Shown piece by piece: positions 25,863 through 34,909 of a stretch of DNA of 64,000 nt. The notes beneath the pieces are model-generated. The model saw only the letters and a program-made list of their open reading frames with translations. It searched no databases and had not been told where the DNA came from. A program made the translations under genes and the position numbers. The stretch is from DASREM01 sp035652095. Its GTDB lineage: Bacteria > Acidobacteriota > Terriglobia > Terriglobales > Acidobacteriaceae. Position 1 is the first letter of the stretch, and every line of letters begins with the position of its first letter. The DNA is taken from positions 39,972-103,971 of the forward strand of contig DASREM010000047.1 of the NCBI GenBank assembly GCA_035652095.1, in the 5' to 3' direction.

Positions 25863-26684
25863 ATGGATCTCTTTCAAACATTTCGCCGGTCCCTATCTGC
25901 AGCCAGTGGCATGAACGTGTCTGCTCTGAAGCTAGCCTTTTTCAAGCCCGAACTGGTCCGACCTTACGTGTCGTTCACGCTGCGCAAGTATGACGAGTTG
26001 GTGGGGAATGGGCTTCCACTCAAGAGTCCGGTCAAGGACATGGACCCTCGCGAAACTCTGACCGTCCCCGCGCGTTTTCAGAGCGGAGGCGGAACGGACG
26101 CGCGCGAAATCCTGGTGCTGGCGGCGGCGACCAAGCTGGTCCGTCCGCGACGCATCTTCGAGATCGGTACGTACAACGGGCGCACCACGGCCGTGTTCAT
26201 TATGAATGCGCCCTCGAACTGCCAGGTGTACACGCTCGACTTGCCGCCGCAGTCGAATGCCTCCAGCGACTACCTCGCCAGCGATGCCGAATTGGTTGAG
26301 ACGCGCAGCACTGAAACCTTTCTGCAGCGCGCCAGACTGGGCCGCCGCTACCGGCAAATCTATTGCAATTCAATGGACCTTGATGCGGAGATCTTTCGCG
26401 ACTCGATCGAACTGGGTTTCATTGATGGAGCGCACACGCTTGAGTTCGTGAGGAACGATACTGAGAAGATGGCCATCATGATGGCGCAAAGGGGGCTGGT
26501 GTTCTGGCATGACTACGGAGGGCGCGGGGAATTCCGTCCATTGTCGGAGTACCTGGAATCATTGCCGATCGAAATGTATCGTGTGCCGGGAACCTCGCTG
26601 GCCTGGACCACGGCGGAGGAGATCAAGAAATTGGTTTCACCAAGACGAATCTCAGAAGAGGAGTGCCTCAAAGAGGCAAGCTAA
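25863..26684 (+). CDS. SAM-dependent methyltransferase-like protein (Methyltransf_24 type)
   Basis: The reading frame is open from GTG 25794. I prefer ATG 25863 (273 residues, MDLFQTFRRSL), since the extra 23 residues overlap an inverted repeat and a possible promoter. The SAM-binding region is IFEIGTYNGRTTAVFIMNAP (about residues 99-118), followed by VYTLDLPPQS. A later motif, GFIDGAHTLEFVRNDTEKM, carries the conserved Asp-Gly-Ala-His of the Methyltransf_24 / cephalosporin-hydroxylase-like group, with VFWHDYGG after it. It is the only plus-strand gene between two related minus-strand beta-helix genes. Acceptor unknown; sugar O-methylation is one option. Confidence 0.75.
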   Translation: MDLFQTFRRSLSAASGMNVSALKLAFFKPELVRPYVSFTLRKYDELVGNGLPLKSPVKDMDPRETLTVPARFQSGGGTDAREILVLAAATKLVRPRRIFEIGTYNGRTTAVFIMNAPSNCQVYTLDLPPQSNASSDYLASDAELVETRSTETFLQRARLGRRYRQIYCNSMDLDAEIFRDSIELGFIDGAHTLEFVRNDTEKMAIMMAQRGLVFWHDYGGRGEFRPLSEYLESLPIEMYRVPGTSLAWTTAEEIKKLVSPRRISEEECLKEAS

Positions 26685-26693
26685 AAAGACTAA

Positions 26694-26744
26694 ACAATAA
26701 AAAAAGCGGCGCGATCCAGGGATCGCGCCGTTAAAGTTTGTTTG
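26694..26744. terminator. Bidirectional Rho-independent terminator
   Basis: A perfect 10-bp stem CGGCGCGATC/GATCGCGCCG with loop CAGG (26707-26730) is preceded by an A-run and followed by TTAAAGTTTGTTT. It sits between the convergent methyltransferase (ends 26684) and beta-helix gene (ends 26757), so it can terminate both transcripts. It is the clearest terminator in the window. Confidence 0.88.
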
Positions 26745-26756
26745 CTATCCAGGCCT

Positions 26757-29459
26757 CTAGTAGACCCCGGAGGTAGCGGCGAGAACCGCATCCACATCGG
26801 CGCCGAGGTCCTTGCCATCGGTTCCCGCGTTCTTATAGGGGCTGCTCGAAAGCAGGTGATAGTCTCCGCCAACGCCATTGTTGTAGTTCACAAACTGAAC
26901 GGCTGCGGCATTCGTGGGAAAGAAATTGCCAGCCGGCCAGCTCGATTGCGGCGAGTTGGCTGGGATCGCAATGAAGGCATTGTTGGTAAAAGACCATCCA
27001 TTGAAGCACGCAGTGACCGTGGTGAGCGGCTTGTCATAGAAGGCGCAATTCGTGGTTCCCCCAGTCGACCACACGGGGTACTGGGCCGCATTCATCATGT
27101 TGTTGTTGAACGTGAAGTTGGCCATCTTCGGATTGACGTTCGTGTTGTCCCCGATATTTAACATCTGGGAAGGAGCGAATGCCGTGTTGTGAACGATGGA
27201 AACATTCTGCAGCACCGGGGTTCCGTCTCCCATGGAAACCTGGGCCATCACCCCATTGCCGCCCGTGTATTTCACCGGATCGATGTCGTCGAGAATGTTG
27301 TCGTGAATGCTGTAGCGCTGTCCGTCAAGCGGCACCCCACCGGTGTCCGAGAGCCCATTCGCGATCTGCATTCCGGAGCCGGCATGACTCACGCTGTTGT
27401 ACCGAACCGTGACGTCTGTGACCTGGCACAGGGGACAGATATTTTGCCCGTTGCTGGTCTGGTTCTTGGGAGTGATAACGATAGAGAATCCGGTCTGCGA
27501 GAATCCGCCCCAGGTGTTCTCCATAATGTTGCCTTCCAGAAGGACGCGTTGCGCATTCTTCAGTTCGAAGTGGTTCTTCACGATGAAGACTACGCCAATG
27601 AAACCGTTCTGACCCTGCAACCAGGTGAGTGGCTTGAAGAAGTGGTTGCGGGTGACCTGGATGTCAGCCGGGGTTACGGTGGCCTCGCTGCCGCCCAGAA
27701 TGAATCCTTCCGCTGCCGCCTCGAAGAAATTGTGATCGAACTTGTACGGCCCCTGCGGGAGATCGCCGATGCCGCCGGCAATCGCCTGCGCGTCGGTACA
27801 TGCGCCCTTCATGGATAGGCAGTGGAAGTCAGTGAAGAACGAATCCACTACGGCGACATAGGTGCTACCGCCGAGAAGAATCGCGCGGTTGGTCTCGTCC
27901 AGTGCCGTTCCATGCATCCAGACACGGTCGTAGTAAATGTGATCGGCGGTGCCGCTCGACACATTGGAAGCCAGGCTGTAAACCACCCCGGAGCCGGTCG
28001 AACGAGTCATCTCAAGACCGATAAACCGGTAATGGGTCGCCCCGTTGGCAAAAAGGATGGGGCCTTCGCCGGAGATGTTGTAGTTCAGCTTCGCCATCAC
28101 GTTCGCTGTGGACTTGCAGTTGAAGGCTGGCCGGCCGGGCAGAGAAGAGACTCCCGCGTAGCACGGTGTGATACGAGTTCCTTCGGGAGGCAGGCTGGAA
28201 TCGGCAGCGCTGGTGCGAATGATGATCCAGTGATTGTCGTCGCAGCCCTTGGCCGGCAAAGTGAATGCGCCGGTATAGGTGGAGCCGGCCTGCAGCGTAA
28301 TGGTGTCGCCGCAGCTTGCGCTGTTCAGCGCGCCCTGGAAGTCTCCGCCCGAGGCCACGGGAATGGTTTTTCCGGGCGCCGGAGTATTGGCCATCGCGGT
28401 CTGAAGGTAGATGCGGGGTAGTTCCGCAGGGCCATCAAAACCGCTGGTGTTCTGAGTGGAGACGTTCAGGGTTAAAGCCTGAGTGTCGGACTTGGAAGCG
28501 GCGTCGGTGACCTTCGCGGTAAAACTGAAAGCGCCAGTCTTGCTGGTAGTTCCGCTGATCGTGCCGGTACTGCTCGAGAGCGTGAGTCCGGAAGGCAAAC
28601 TGCCCGAGGAAATGCTCCAGGTAAAAGGGGTTGTGCCGCCGGTTGCCGCAAGCGTGCTGCTGTAGGCAGAACCACTGGTGGCATCAGGAACGGAGGTGGT
28701 CGTGATGCTCGGGTTGCCATTGCCGCCACCCGAAGTGACGGTTACCACGGCCGAGGCGGTTTTGGTCGGGTCGGCGATGCTCATCGCCGTGACAGTCAGA
28801 CTGCTGACGCCGCTAGCCGGGACGCTGACCAACCCATTGGTGGTGATCGAGCCCGCGGTGGTCTTCCAGTGAACGGCCACGTTGCTGGTGCCGGTGACGG
28901 TGGCGCTAAACTGCTGGGTTGAGCCCGCGTTTACGGTTGCGCTGGTAGGAGAGATGGCGACTGAGATGTTGTTGTTCTGATTGCTCTGCGCCACGACGAT
29001 GGTGAAGCGATGGTCGCCAGAATCATTCTTCGGGACATCCGTTGCCTTCACGGAAAAATCATATGTTCCGGGCATGACAGGGGTGCCGGAGATGGTGCCG
29101 GTCGTGGCATTCAGAGTCAGCCCCGGGGGCAACGTTCCCCAAATCGTCGAGAATTGGTAGGGGGCTGAGCCACCGCTGACTGAGACCACTGTGTTGTAGG
29201 CAGTCTGAGCGGTCGCATTGGGCATGTTTCCCGAAACTGTAAGATGGCCGGCTTTGTTGCTGATGGTGGGCGATTGGGAAGACTTTCCACTTCCGGCAGC
29301 GGGGGCCGTGGCGCTCTGGGCAGGTAAGCCGCAAGAGGTAATCAAAAGTGCAAACAGGAAAAGATAAAGCGCCACTGCGACAGCGCGAAGCCTTTCTTCT
29401 TTGTGTGTGGGATTAAAAAAAGTGGAGTTCTGGGTCTTGCATGCGAAAATGGGGGACAT
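26757..29459 (-). CDS. Large surface lipoprotein with Ig-like domains and a beta-helix domain
   Basis: This 900-residue protein has a hydrophobic N-terminal stretch ending in a lipobox, LLITSC (Cys about residue 43), indicating an outer-membrane lipoprotein. Next come two putative-Ig (He_PIG) domains (about residues 70-155 and 255-330; LPPGLTLNATTGTISGTP and LPSGLTLSSSTGTISGTT) flanking a Big_2-like domain (about 165-245; VAISPTSATVNAGSTQQFSA). The C-terminal ~550 residues are a beta-helix-type domain close to the protein at 23909, sharing FDGPAELPR, ASCGDT and LLEGNIMENTWGGFSQ. It may bind or cleave the EPS at the cell surface. The ATG at 29457-29459 lacks a strong ribosome site, so the start is less certain. 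Confidence 0.72.
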   Translation of the reverse strand: MSPIFACKTQNSTFFNPTHKEERLRAVAVALYLFLFALLITSCGLPAQSATAPAAGSGKSSQSPTISNKAGHLTVSGNMPNATAQTAYNTVVSVSGGSAPYQFSTIWGTLPPGLTLNATTGTISGTPVMPGTYDFSVKATDVPKNDSGDHRFTIVVAQSNQNNNISVAISPTSATVNAGSTQQFSATVTGTSNVAVHWKTTAGSITTNGLVSVPASGVSSLTVTAMSIADPTKTASAVVTVTSGGGNGNPSITTTSVPDATSGSAYSSTLAATGGTTPFTWSISSGSLPSGLTLSSSTGTISGTTSKTGAFSFTAKVTDAASKSDTQALTLNVSTQNTSGFDGPAELPRIYLQTAMANTPAPGKTIPVASGGDFQGALNSASCGDTITLQAGSTYTGAFTLPAKGCDDNHWIIIRTSAADSSLPPEGTRITPCYAGVSSLPGRPAFNCKSTANVMAKLNYNISGEGPILFANGATHYRFIGLEMTRSTGSGVVYSLASNVSSGTADHIYYDRVWMHGTALDETNRAILLGGSTYVAVVDSFFTDFHCLSMKGACTDAQAIAGGIGDLPQGPYKFDHNFFEAAAEGFILGGSEATVTPADIQVTRNHFFKPLTWLQGQNGFIGVVFIVKNHFELKNAQRVLLEGNIMENTWGGFSQTGFSIVITPKNQTSNGQNICPLCQVTDVTVRYNSVSHAGSGMQIANGLSDTGGVPLDGQRYSIHDNILDDIDPVKYTGGNGVMAQVSMGDGTPVLQNVSIVHNTAFAPSQMLNIGDNTNVNPKMANFTFNNNMMNAAQYPVWSTGGTTNCAFYDKPLTTVTACFNGWSFTNNAFIAIPANSPQSSWPAGNFFPTNAAAVQFVNYNNGVGGDYHLLSSSPYKNAGTDGKDLGADVDAVLAATSGVY

Positions 29460-29489
29460 TGCACGCCCTCGACGCGAAATTGGGGGAAC
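29443..29489. repeat. Two near-identical 16-base direct repeats
   Basis: GCGAAAATGGGGGACA (29443-29458) and GCGAAATTGGGGGAAC (29474-29489) are spaced 31 bases apart across the start of the 900-residue lipoprotein gene. They could be binding half-sites or the remnant end of a lost mobile element. No transposase is nearby. Confidence 0.35.
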
Positions 29490-29612
29490 TGATTCGTTCG
29501 AGCCCTGCGTGCAATCTAAAGAGAGTTACTGGAGATACATAGATAACTGTAGGTCGTGACCCTGCGGGACACGGAAGTACATGGTCGGGGAGTTCGCCGC
29601 CGCCGCCGCTGG
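29490..29612. other. Short intergenic stretch, nothing recognised
   Basis: The gap between the deacetylase stop (29613) and the downstream lipoprotein start holds no open frame worth reporting and no clear terminator hairpin. It presumably includes the lipoprotein promoter. Confidence 0.4.
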
Positions 29613-30416
29613 TTACTCTTTGGATTCCTTTCGGCCCAGAAGCATCGCCCGCAAGCGATCGTAGCCGCGGTTCCCCAAGATTCGCTTCGCTCCAGACCGC
29701 GCCTGTTCTGCCATTTGCAGCTTCCACAAGCCGTGTCCGGCGCACCAAGTTTGAAACAGAGGCAGCGGCGTATCGCGCATGATGGCGACGCGTCCCAGGC
29801 AGAAAGGGTCGCTGGATGCGCAGTTCGCCCTGGCCTCGCTGGTCGCCATGGAGCGATAGGCGGCCTGCTTTGTGGCTTGCACAACACGCGCGTCCCAGCG
29901 CCCTCCGGGGCAGGAAAAGTGATTCACTGCCCGTCCGATCATTTGTTCAATTTGGATTTTTGGCTCCAGTATTTCGGATTGCAGCTGCTCCTCGGCGAGA
30001 TCTGAGAGGTAGGGATGGGTCCGGGAGTGACATCCGATATTGAAGCCGAGCTCCGAAAGTTCGCGAACTTGTGTGCGGGAGAGGTACCCTCGCTTGCCGA
30101 GGAATCCGGTCGTGATGTAAAAAGTCGCTCCGAAATCTAGGTCTTTCAGGATGGGCGCGGCAGCGATGAGATCGGTTTCCGCTCCGTCATCAAATGTGAT
30201 GACTACGCCTCGGGGAGCAGCACCGGACAAGGCTTGCTCGACGGACTGTCCCTTCCATCCCTGACTCTTCAACCAGTTCATCTGCTCCCGGAACTGGGTT
30301 TCATGAACGATGTAGCGCACATAGCCCGGATCTGCGTCGCACAGGGCACGTTCCGGCCGTTCAAGCTCGTGATACATCAGGTAAACGACAGGCGTCGGGT
30401 TGGACTCTGCACTCAT
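29613..30416 (-). CDS. Polysaccharide deacetylase (NodB/CE4 family)
   Basis: The 267-residue protein carries a CE4 fold. The first strand is VVYLMYHELE, motif 1 is VVITFDDGAETD (catalytic Asp and metal Asp; about residues 70-81), and motif 2 is HSRTHPYLSD (metal His pair; about 128-137). A later FSCPGGRWD gives motif 3. There is no signal peptide, so it may act on cytoplasmic lipid-linked intermediates or be a PIG-L-like de-N-acetylase of a HexNAc. It overlaps the acyltransferase gene by ATGA (30413-30416) as last gene of the minus-strand decoration operon. Two more deacetylases lie at 40859 and 45730. Confidence 0.9.
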   Translation of the reverse strand: MSAESNPTPVVYLMYHELERPERALCDADPGYVRYIVHETQFREQMNWLKSQGWKGQSVEQALSGAAPRGVVITFDDGAETDLIAAAPILKDLDFGATFYITTGFLGKRGYLSRTQVRELSELGFNIGCHSRTHPYLSDLAEEQLQSEILEPKIQIEQMIGRAVNHFSCPGGRWDARVVQATKQAAYRSMATSEARANCASSDPFCLGRVAIMRDTPLPLFQTWCAGHGLWKLQMAEQARSGAKRILGNRGYDRLRAMLLGRKESKE

Positions 30417-31519
30417 AAGTTAATCGGGCCGTCTCCATCGCCGCGATTGAGATGAAGCTGTGAGAAGTTCTGCTCCAGCGGAGAAAGAACCTTGGCCAGG
30501 CCTTGAGAGGCGGCAAAGATGAAGTTGGAAGGCCCGGTGAAATATCCGGAGGACCGCAGGGCGCTGCTCCAGGCATGGTGCGCTTGATTGGAGATGATCA
30601 GGTCCACCCCCCGTTGGTCCAGGAACTCCGTAGCTCCCTGGATGACGGCAAGAGCATCGGCGGGCGCAGCCAGACAATCCGCTATGCTGCCGAGCCTCAG
30701 GTCTCCGAAATACTTGTTTTGGCGCATCTGGGTGTCGAGCACGACGGCCCACCCAAGCAGTTGCGACGCCCGAGATACTCTGACGCATAAGTACTTTTCT
30801 TCGCCGTAGAGCAGGTTCAGCGTCGCGGAATCGCGAACGGCAGAGGCAAAGTAATTGCGCGCGCAGCGCTGCCAGAGTTCATCTGCCCAGCTGCCGAAGC
30901 TTTCGATTCTCTCCACCTGCAACCCTGAGATGGCGCGGGTCCGAAGACGTTGCGCCGCCTTGATGCCGAGCCAACCTGTTCCTGACAGAGCCGCCAGCGA
31001 GGCCAGAAGACGGCGCGCCGCGTCCCGTCGCAGAGGCGCGATGTTGCGCAGGAACCTCCCTGGATGATGGACTCGAAAATAGAATGGGACCTCGCGCAGG
31101 GCCCATCGCAGAGCGGTCAGCATCTGGGGCAGCGGATTGTGCATGCCTCCCATACCAAGCGCGAACATGACCGGCTGGCGCGCCAGGGCGCTACGCAACA
31201 TCACCACACCGACGCTGGTGTACGCGCGATTGACGATACCTTCCGAAAGCGGCAACCGGTAAAAGGCAAGCGGGCGATTCTCGCCGTTAATCCAGAAGTC
31301 CTGGTATTTGACGATGTAGCCGCCGCGAACCGCTTCGCCTTCCACCGCCAGGAAGTATTCCTGGTAGAGGCGCCGGCCGGGAAGCTTTGGCAGCCATTCG
31401 GGCACGGAGCTTTCGGGAAAGTGAAATTCGCGAACTACGCCTCCCGCCGCCAGGCGAGAATTCAGGGCCTTTACCGCGGGAACCAGGTCTGGCGTGTATG
31501 GCTGGATGGCGATGGCCAT
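30413..31519 (-). CDS. GNAT/FemAB-superfamily acyltransferase (predicted)
   Basis: This 368-residue protein starts IQPYTPDLVPAVKALNSRL, like the first helix of GNAT acetyltransferases. It has LAVEGEAVRGGYIVKYQDFW as a possible core strand pair and a second, similar half (LLGWAVVLDTQMRQNK, DALAVIQGATEFLDQRGVDLIIS). The two-lobed organisation is what FemAB-like proteins show, and FemAB relatives are a recurring exosortase-A accessory. It sits immediately behind a free-standing acyl carrier protein and an FkbH-like gene. It is therefore a good candidate for moving the ACP-bound group onto a sugar. Catalytic residues are not identified and the family assignment is moderate. Confidence 0.6.
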   Translation of the reverse strand: MAIAIQPYTPDLVPAVKALNSRLAAGGVVREFHFPESSVPEWLPKLPGRRLYQEYFLAVEGEAVRGGYIVKYQDFWINGENRPLAFYRLPLSEGIVNRAYTSVGVVMLRSALARQPVMFALGMGGMHNPLPQMLTALRWALREVPFYFRVHHPGRFLRNIAPLRRDAARRLLASLAALSGTGWLGIKAAQRLRTRAISGLQVERIESFGSWADELWQRCARNYFASAVRDSATLNLLYGEEKYLCVRVSRASQLLGWAVVLDTQMRQNKYFGDLRLGSIADCLAAPADALAVIQGATEFLDQRGVDLIISNQAHHAWSSALRSSGYFTGPSNFIFAASQGLAKVLSPLEQNFSQLHLNRGDGDGPINL

Positions 31520-31522
31520 GGA

Positions 31523-31774
31523 TCAGGAGGAGCGGTGATTCAGCTTATTGTCGAGCACCTGGAGAATGTGAGAGATACTATGCATGTGGTCCATCTCCTC
31601 CGGATCGAATTGCAGATCGAATTCCTGTTCGAGCGCGAGAACGAGATTGAGATGGTGGACCGAGTCCCAGGATTCCACATTTTCCGTAGAAGACTGCTGG
31701 GTGATGCTGGTTGCCGAGACCTGGAGAACGTCCGCCGCGATGCTGCGAACGCGTTCGTATAGTTGTGCATTCAT
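31523..31774 (-). CDS. Free-standing acyl carrier protein
   Basis: The 83-residue product is a small acidic helical protein with the carrier motif ESWDSVHHLNLV; Ser at about residue 37 is the predicted phosphopantetheine site. An acidic stretch (DLQFDPEEMDHMHS) fits helix III. Its ATG overlaps the FkbH stop (ATGA at 31771-31774), so carrier and loader are translationally coupled. The Sfp-type transferase at 52606 could activate it. It is probably dedicated to a glyceryl or other acyl group for EPS decoration and is not a fatty-acid-synthesis ACP. Confidence 0.9.
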   Translation of the reverse strand: MNAQLYERVRSIAADVLQVSATSITQQSSTENVESWDSVHHLNLVLALEQEFDLQFDPEEMDHMHSISHILQVLDNKLNHRSS

Positions 31775-33651
31775 GCTCTGTCACCATTGACCACGTGCAG
31801 GCGAACCCACTCCGGGCAGGCCAGGGAGGATTGCGCGAGATCCAGTTCCCAGAGTGTCCCTTCTCCGTTTTCCTGCAACGCCTGGAACCCATGTTCGGAA
31901 TAGAAGTTCCGAGCGGGGGCATTCTTCCTGGTTGGCAGGAACCATCCCTGGATTTTGCGGGCCTTCAATTTGCGCGCATGATCTGCAAGGAAGCTGAGAA
32001 AGGCAGTCTCCACGGTGCGGCCAATTACGCGGCAGCTCATCAGCAGAGTATCAATCTCGTAGATGCCTTCGTGGTGATGGGTGAGCGCGACCCCGACCAG
32101 GCCGTTGTCTCCAAACCGATCTTTTACCTGGATCGAGAAGCAGTGCCAACCGGGCAATTTCACGAGTTCTGAAATCTGTTGCTCGGTATAACGGCGGGTG
32201 GTCAGGTTGAACTGGTTGGTTTTGTTGGTGAGCTGCGCAATTCTCGGGAGAGTGGCCTTCGTGAGCCCGGCGATCTCGACTTCCTGATTCAGCGAGCGAT
32301 AGAAATCTTCGCGCGAGGTAATGGACTGCTCCAACTGCTCGCGCTCGCGTTGCGCCTGGTAATAGGAGCCGCGCTGCAAGTCCTCCGCAGACAAGCTCAG
32401 GCGCTCGAAAGCAGGGAATTCGCGGATGATGCGGGCGAACTCGCCAGGCTCGTGAGGAAGATCGAGGACCATTACTTCGCGAGCCTGAGTGCGAACTGCC
32501 CGGCGCTCGATCGGGTTGTCGTCCAGGAATGCCAGCGAATCAATGCCGATGTTCAGTTCCCGGGCAATCTCGCGGAGACTCTGGGCCTTGTCTCCCCAAT
32601 TGATGCGCATGCACGCAAAGTGTTGGGGCTTGAGCAGCATGCCGGGATGTTTCGTGAGCGCTTCCATAGCGTCGTCGGCATTGTTCTTGCTGGCGATGGC
32701 AAGCAGAATTCCGCGACGATGCAGGTCAAGCAAGGCTCGCTGCACTTCTTGAAATGCCGCGCCGGGATATTCGGAGCCGAGACGAATACCGGACATGCCG
32801 TCTTCGCCGATCACACCGCCCCAAATCGTGTTGTCGAGATCCACGACCAGCGCCTTGGCCACCCTTCCGGTGAGCGGATGCAGGAAGCGCATCCACTCCT
32901 CAACCAGGTGATTCAGGTTCGGCGCCGAGATGGGAAGCCGGACCGTGAGCCACTTGCGTTCGTCATGCCACTGCAAGCGTCCGTAACGAGCCACCAAGGC
33001 GTCATAATCGAGGACATAAACTCCGGACTGCTCGGCTGCGATGTCGCGCAACCCGCGGTTGATTTGCTGGATTGCGAAGGTTTGGTTTCCTGGCGATTGC
33101 GCTTCGAACAGGCCGCGGGCCGGATGAGTTGGCTGCTCGAGGTTGTGAACCACGAGGTTGGCGCGGCTGTGCCTGCGGAAATTGGAAATCCAAGCCCGAT
33201 AGTCAGAAATGACGCGCTCGACTGCGACCGAAACCTGCTCGGAAGAAAGTCCCGAGAAATCACGGAACAATTCAGGCGCGATGTCCCGTGTCTGGACGGC
33301 GAGCACCACGCTGTCGGGTGCGAAACGATACAGCGCGCTTTGAGGATCAACGATCTCCTGCACGTAGGCGTTAAATTCCGACAGGTGCACGCTGAGGTCA
33401 ATGCCTGCCACGAAGGCCGCAGCTCTCAGCAGCGGCACCATGGGTTCCACGGTGAACGAACGCAGGATGGCAAGCTTGTGCGGAGCAACGCTCAAATGCG
33501 GCCGCTGCTGTTCGTAGTGCGAGACCAGGAACGATGCCGCGGAAGCGCTTTTGTCCTGCGACCACAGTTCGGCCAGGAGCGAGATGGCGGCGGAAGCTTC
33601 ACCCGAGGCGATCAGGCGGTCGATTTCTGATTTGATCTCGGATAGGTTCAC
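31771..33651 (-). CDS. FkbH-like HAD-IIIC protein with C-terminal acyltransferase-like domain
   Basis: I start at GTG 33649-33651, 4 bp after the upstream glycosyltransferase stop, for 626 residues; a longer reading to 33762 would overlap that gene by about 100 bp. An N-terminal SGNH-like/FkbH-specific region precedes the HAD phosphatase-like core, VVDLDNTIWGGVIGEDG (about residues 265-281), with AIASKNN, FLDDNPIERRAV and a C-terminal GNAT-like segment (KDRFGDNGLVGVAL, LMSCRVIGRTVE). FkbH family members take 1,3-bisphosphoglycerate, remove phosphate and load a glyceryl group on an ACP. The adjacent ACP gene makes that reaction likely here. The final acceptor, probably an EPS sugar, is inferred. 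Confidence 0.88.
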   Translation of the reverse strand: MNLSEIKSEIDRLIASGEASAAISLLAELWSQDKSASAASFLVSHYEQQRPHLSVAPHKLAILRSFTVEPMVPLLRAAAFVAGIDLSVHLSEFNAYVQEIVDPQSALYRFAPDSVVLAVQTRDIAPELFRDFSGLSSEQVSVAVERVISDYRAWISNFRRHSRANLVVHNLEQPTHPARGLFEAQSPGNQTFAIQQINRGLRDIAAEQSGVYVLDYDALVARYGRLQWHDERKWLTVRLPISAPNLNHLVEEWMRFLHPLTGRVAKALVVDLDNTIWGGVIGEDGMSGIRLGSEYPGAAFQEVQRALLDLHRRGILLAIASKNNADDAMEALTKHPGMLLKPQHFACMRINWGDKAQSLREIARELNIGIDSLAFLDDNPIERRAVRTQAREVMVLDLPHEPGEFARIIREFPAFERLSLSAEDLQRGSYYQAQREREQLEQSITSREDFYRSLNQEVEIAGLTKATLPRIAQLTNKTNQFNLTTRRYTEQQISELVKLPGWHCFSIQVKDRFGDNGLVGVALTHHHEGIYEIDTLLMSCRVIGRTVETAFLSFLADHARKLKARKIQGWFLPTRKNAPARNFYSEHGFQALQENGEGTLWELDLAQSSLACPEWVRLHVVNGDRA

Positions 33652-33655
33652 GATA

Positions 33656-34900
33656 TCAGGCCCGCGCCGCTGCGGGTGTCCTCGCTTCATAGGCAGGCGA
33701 TGCGGCGCGAATGGCGCGCTCCAGCACCTGCACAAATTCCCTGGTGATGACCGACCAGTCATACTTCTGGGCCGTGGCGGCGGCCCCGGCTTCGTATCGC
33801 TGGCGCATTTCCTCGTTGGTCAGCAGATTCACCACTGCGGCGGCGAAATGGTGAGCGTCGTCCGCCAACAGGATATCTCGCTCATGCTGCACACCCAGTC
33901 CTTCTGCGCCGATGGTGGTCGAAACGGTAGCCTTGCCCATGGCCATGCCTTCGTAAATCTTGATGCGGGTGCCTCCGCCGATCCGCAATGGAATGACGAA
34001 CACCGCGGCGTTGCGCAGGTAGTCCACGACGGAGGCAACAGTGCCGGTCACTTCCACTGAAGCCGACGCAAGCTTCTGCACACGAGGGTGGGGATTGCGG
34101 CCGACAATCTGGAAGCGAGCGCCGGGCACGCGGGCCAGGACCTGCGGCCATATCTCTTTGCAGAAATACTCCACGCCATCGATATTCGGTTCCCAATCCA
34201 TTGAACCGGTGAAGACAACAATGGGGCCCGCTGGACGGGCGCCCGGGTCGTAACGGAACTTGCTGAGGTCTACGCCGGTCGGCACCACGCTGATCCGGGA
34301 GGAATCGACCATGCCGCTCATGCCCTCGCGATCTGCCTCGGAGACTGCGATCACATGATGAAATCGCCGCACCTGAACCGGTTCGTAGCGGGACATCTTG
34401 CCGTATTCGAATTTAGAGATCGTTCGCTCTACGAAGTTGGGCTCGAACTGCGCTTTGCGCTGCCAGAGAATACTCTCCACGTTGTGTTGAAAAAGAACCG
34501 ATGGAGTAGAGAGCACGCGAGGAAAATTCAAACTGGCGGAGAGAAAGTCACAAACCGCGACCTCGAAGCGGCGCTCCGGCAGCCACCGGGAGAGCAGATG
34601 CTGAACTCGTGGATCGGTGAACTTGCTCACCGCATACGGAGCGCTCCAAAGCAGGCGTTTTGCGTAATCCATGTAGCGTTGCCAGGGCGTGTCTTCACGC
34701 AGTCCGGTATGAACGGTGACCGCGCCCGGGAGTTCCTGTGCGATCTCTTTCTCAAAGGCCGGATCGTGATCGCCCCCGTAGTAGGACAGATAGGTGAGTT
34801 CGTGGGTCGCGGCAAGGTGGCGCAGGATGTTGTAGGTGCGCAGCTTTCCGCCCGTATCGAGCGGGAGCAGTTTGCCGGCTTTGACCCAGAGAATCTTCAC
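33656..34900 (-). CDS. Glycosyltransferase family 4 (Stp1-like, XrtA-associated type)
   Basis: It starts at GTG 34898-34900 and codes for 414 residues. The N-lobe begins ILWVKAGKLLPLDTGGKLRTY, the opening of exosortase-A-associated sugar transferases of the Stp1 group. The C-lobe shows VVFTGSMDWEPNIDGVEYF, FQIVGRNPHPRVQKLA, VIPLRIGGGTRIKIYEGMAMGKATVSTT (split here by its E-X7-E glutamates) and a C-terminal helix. It would add a sugar to the growing unit on the inner membrane. It lies 9 bp after the GDP-mannose-dehydrogenase-like gene, which could provide its uronic-acid donor. Confidence 0.9.
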   Translation of the reverse strand: MKILWVKAGKLLPLDTGGKLRTYNILRHLAATHELTYLSYYGGDHDPAFEKEIAQELPGAVTVHTGLREDTPWQRYMDYAKRLLWSAPYAVSKFTDPRVQHLLSRWLPERRFEVAVCDFLSASLNFPRVLSTPSVLFQHNVESILWQRKAQFEPNFVERTISKFEYGKMSRYEPVQVRRFHHVIAVSEADREGMSGMVDSSRISVVPTGVDLSKFRYDPGARPAGPIVVFTGSMDWEPNIDGVEYFCKEIWPQVLARVPGARFQIVGRNPHPRVQKLASASVEVTGTVASVVDYLRNAAVFVIPLRIGGGTRIKIYEGMAMGKATVSTTIGAEGLGVQHERDILLADDAHHFAAAVVNLLTNEEMRQRYEAGAAATAQKYDWSVITREFVQVLERAIRAASPAYEARTPAAARA

Positions 34901-34909
34901 GACTCGAGC

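Noticed and set aside
33652..33762. Longer start for the FkbH-like protein
   Set aside because: It would overlap the upstream glycosyltransferase by about 100 bp, and the added residues do not resemble the family.
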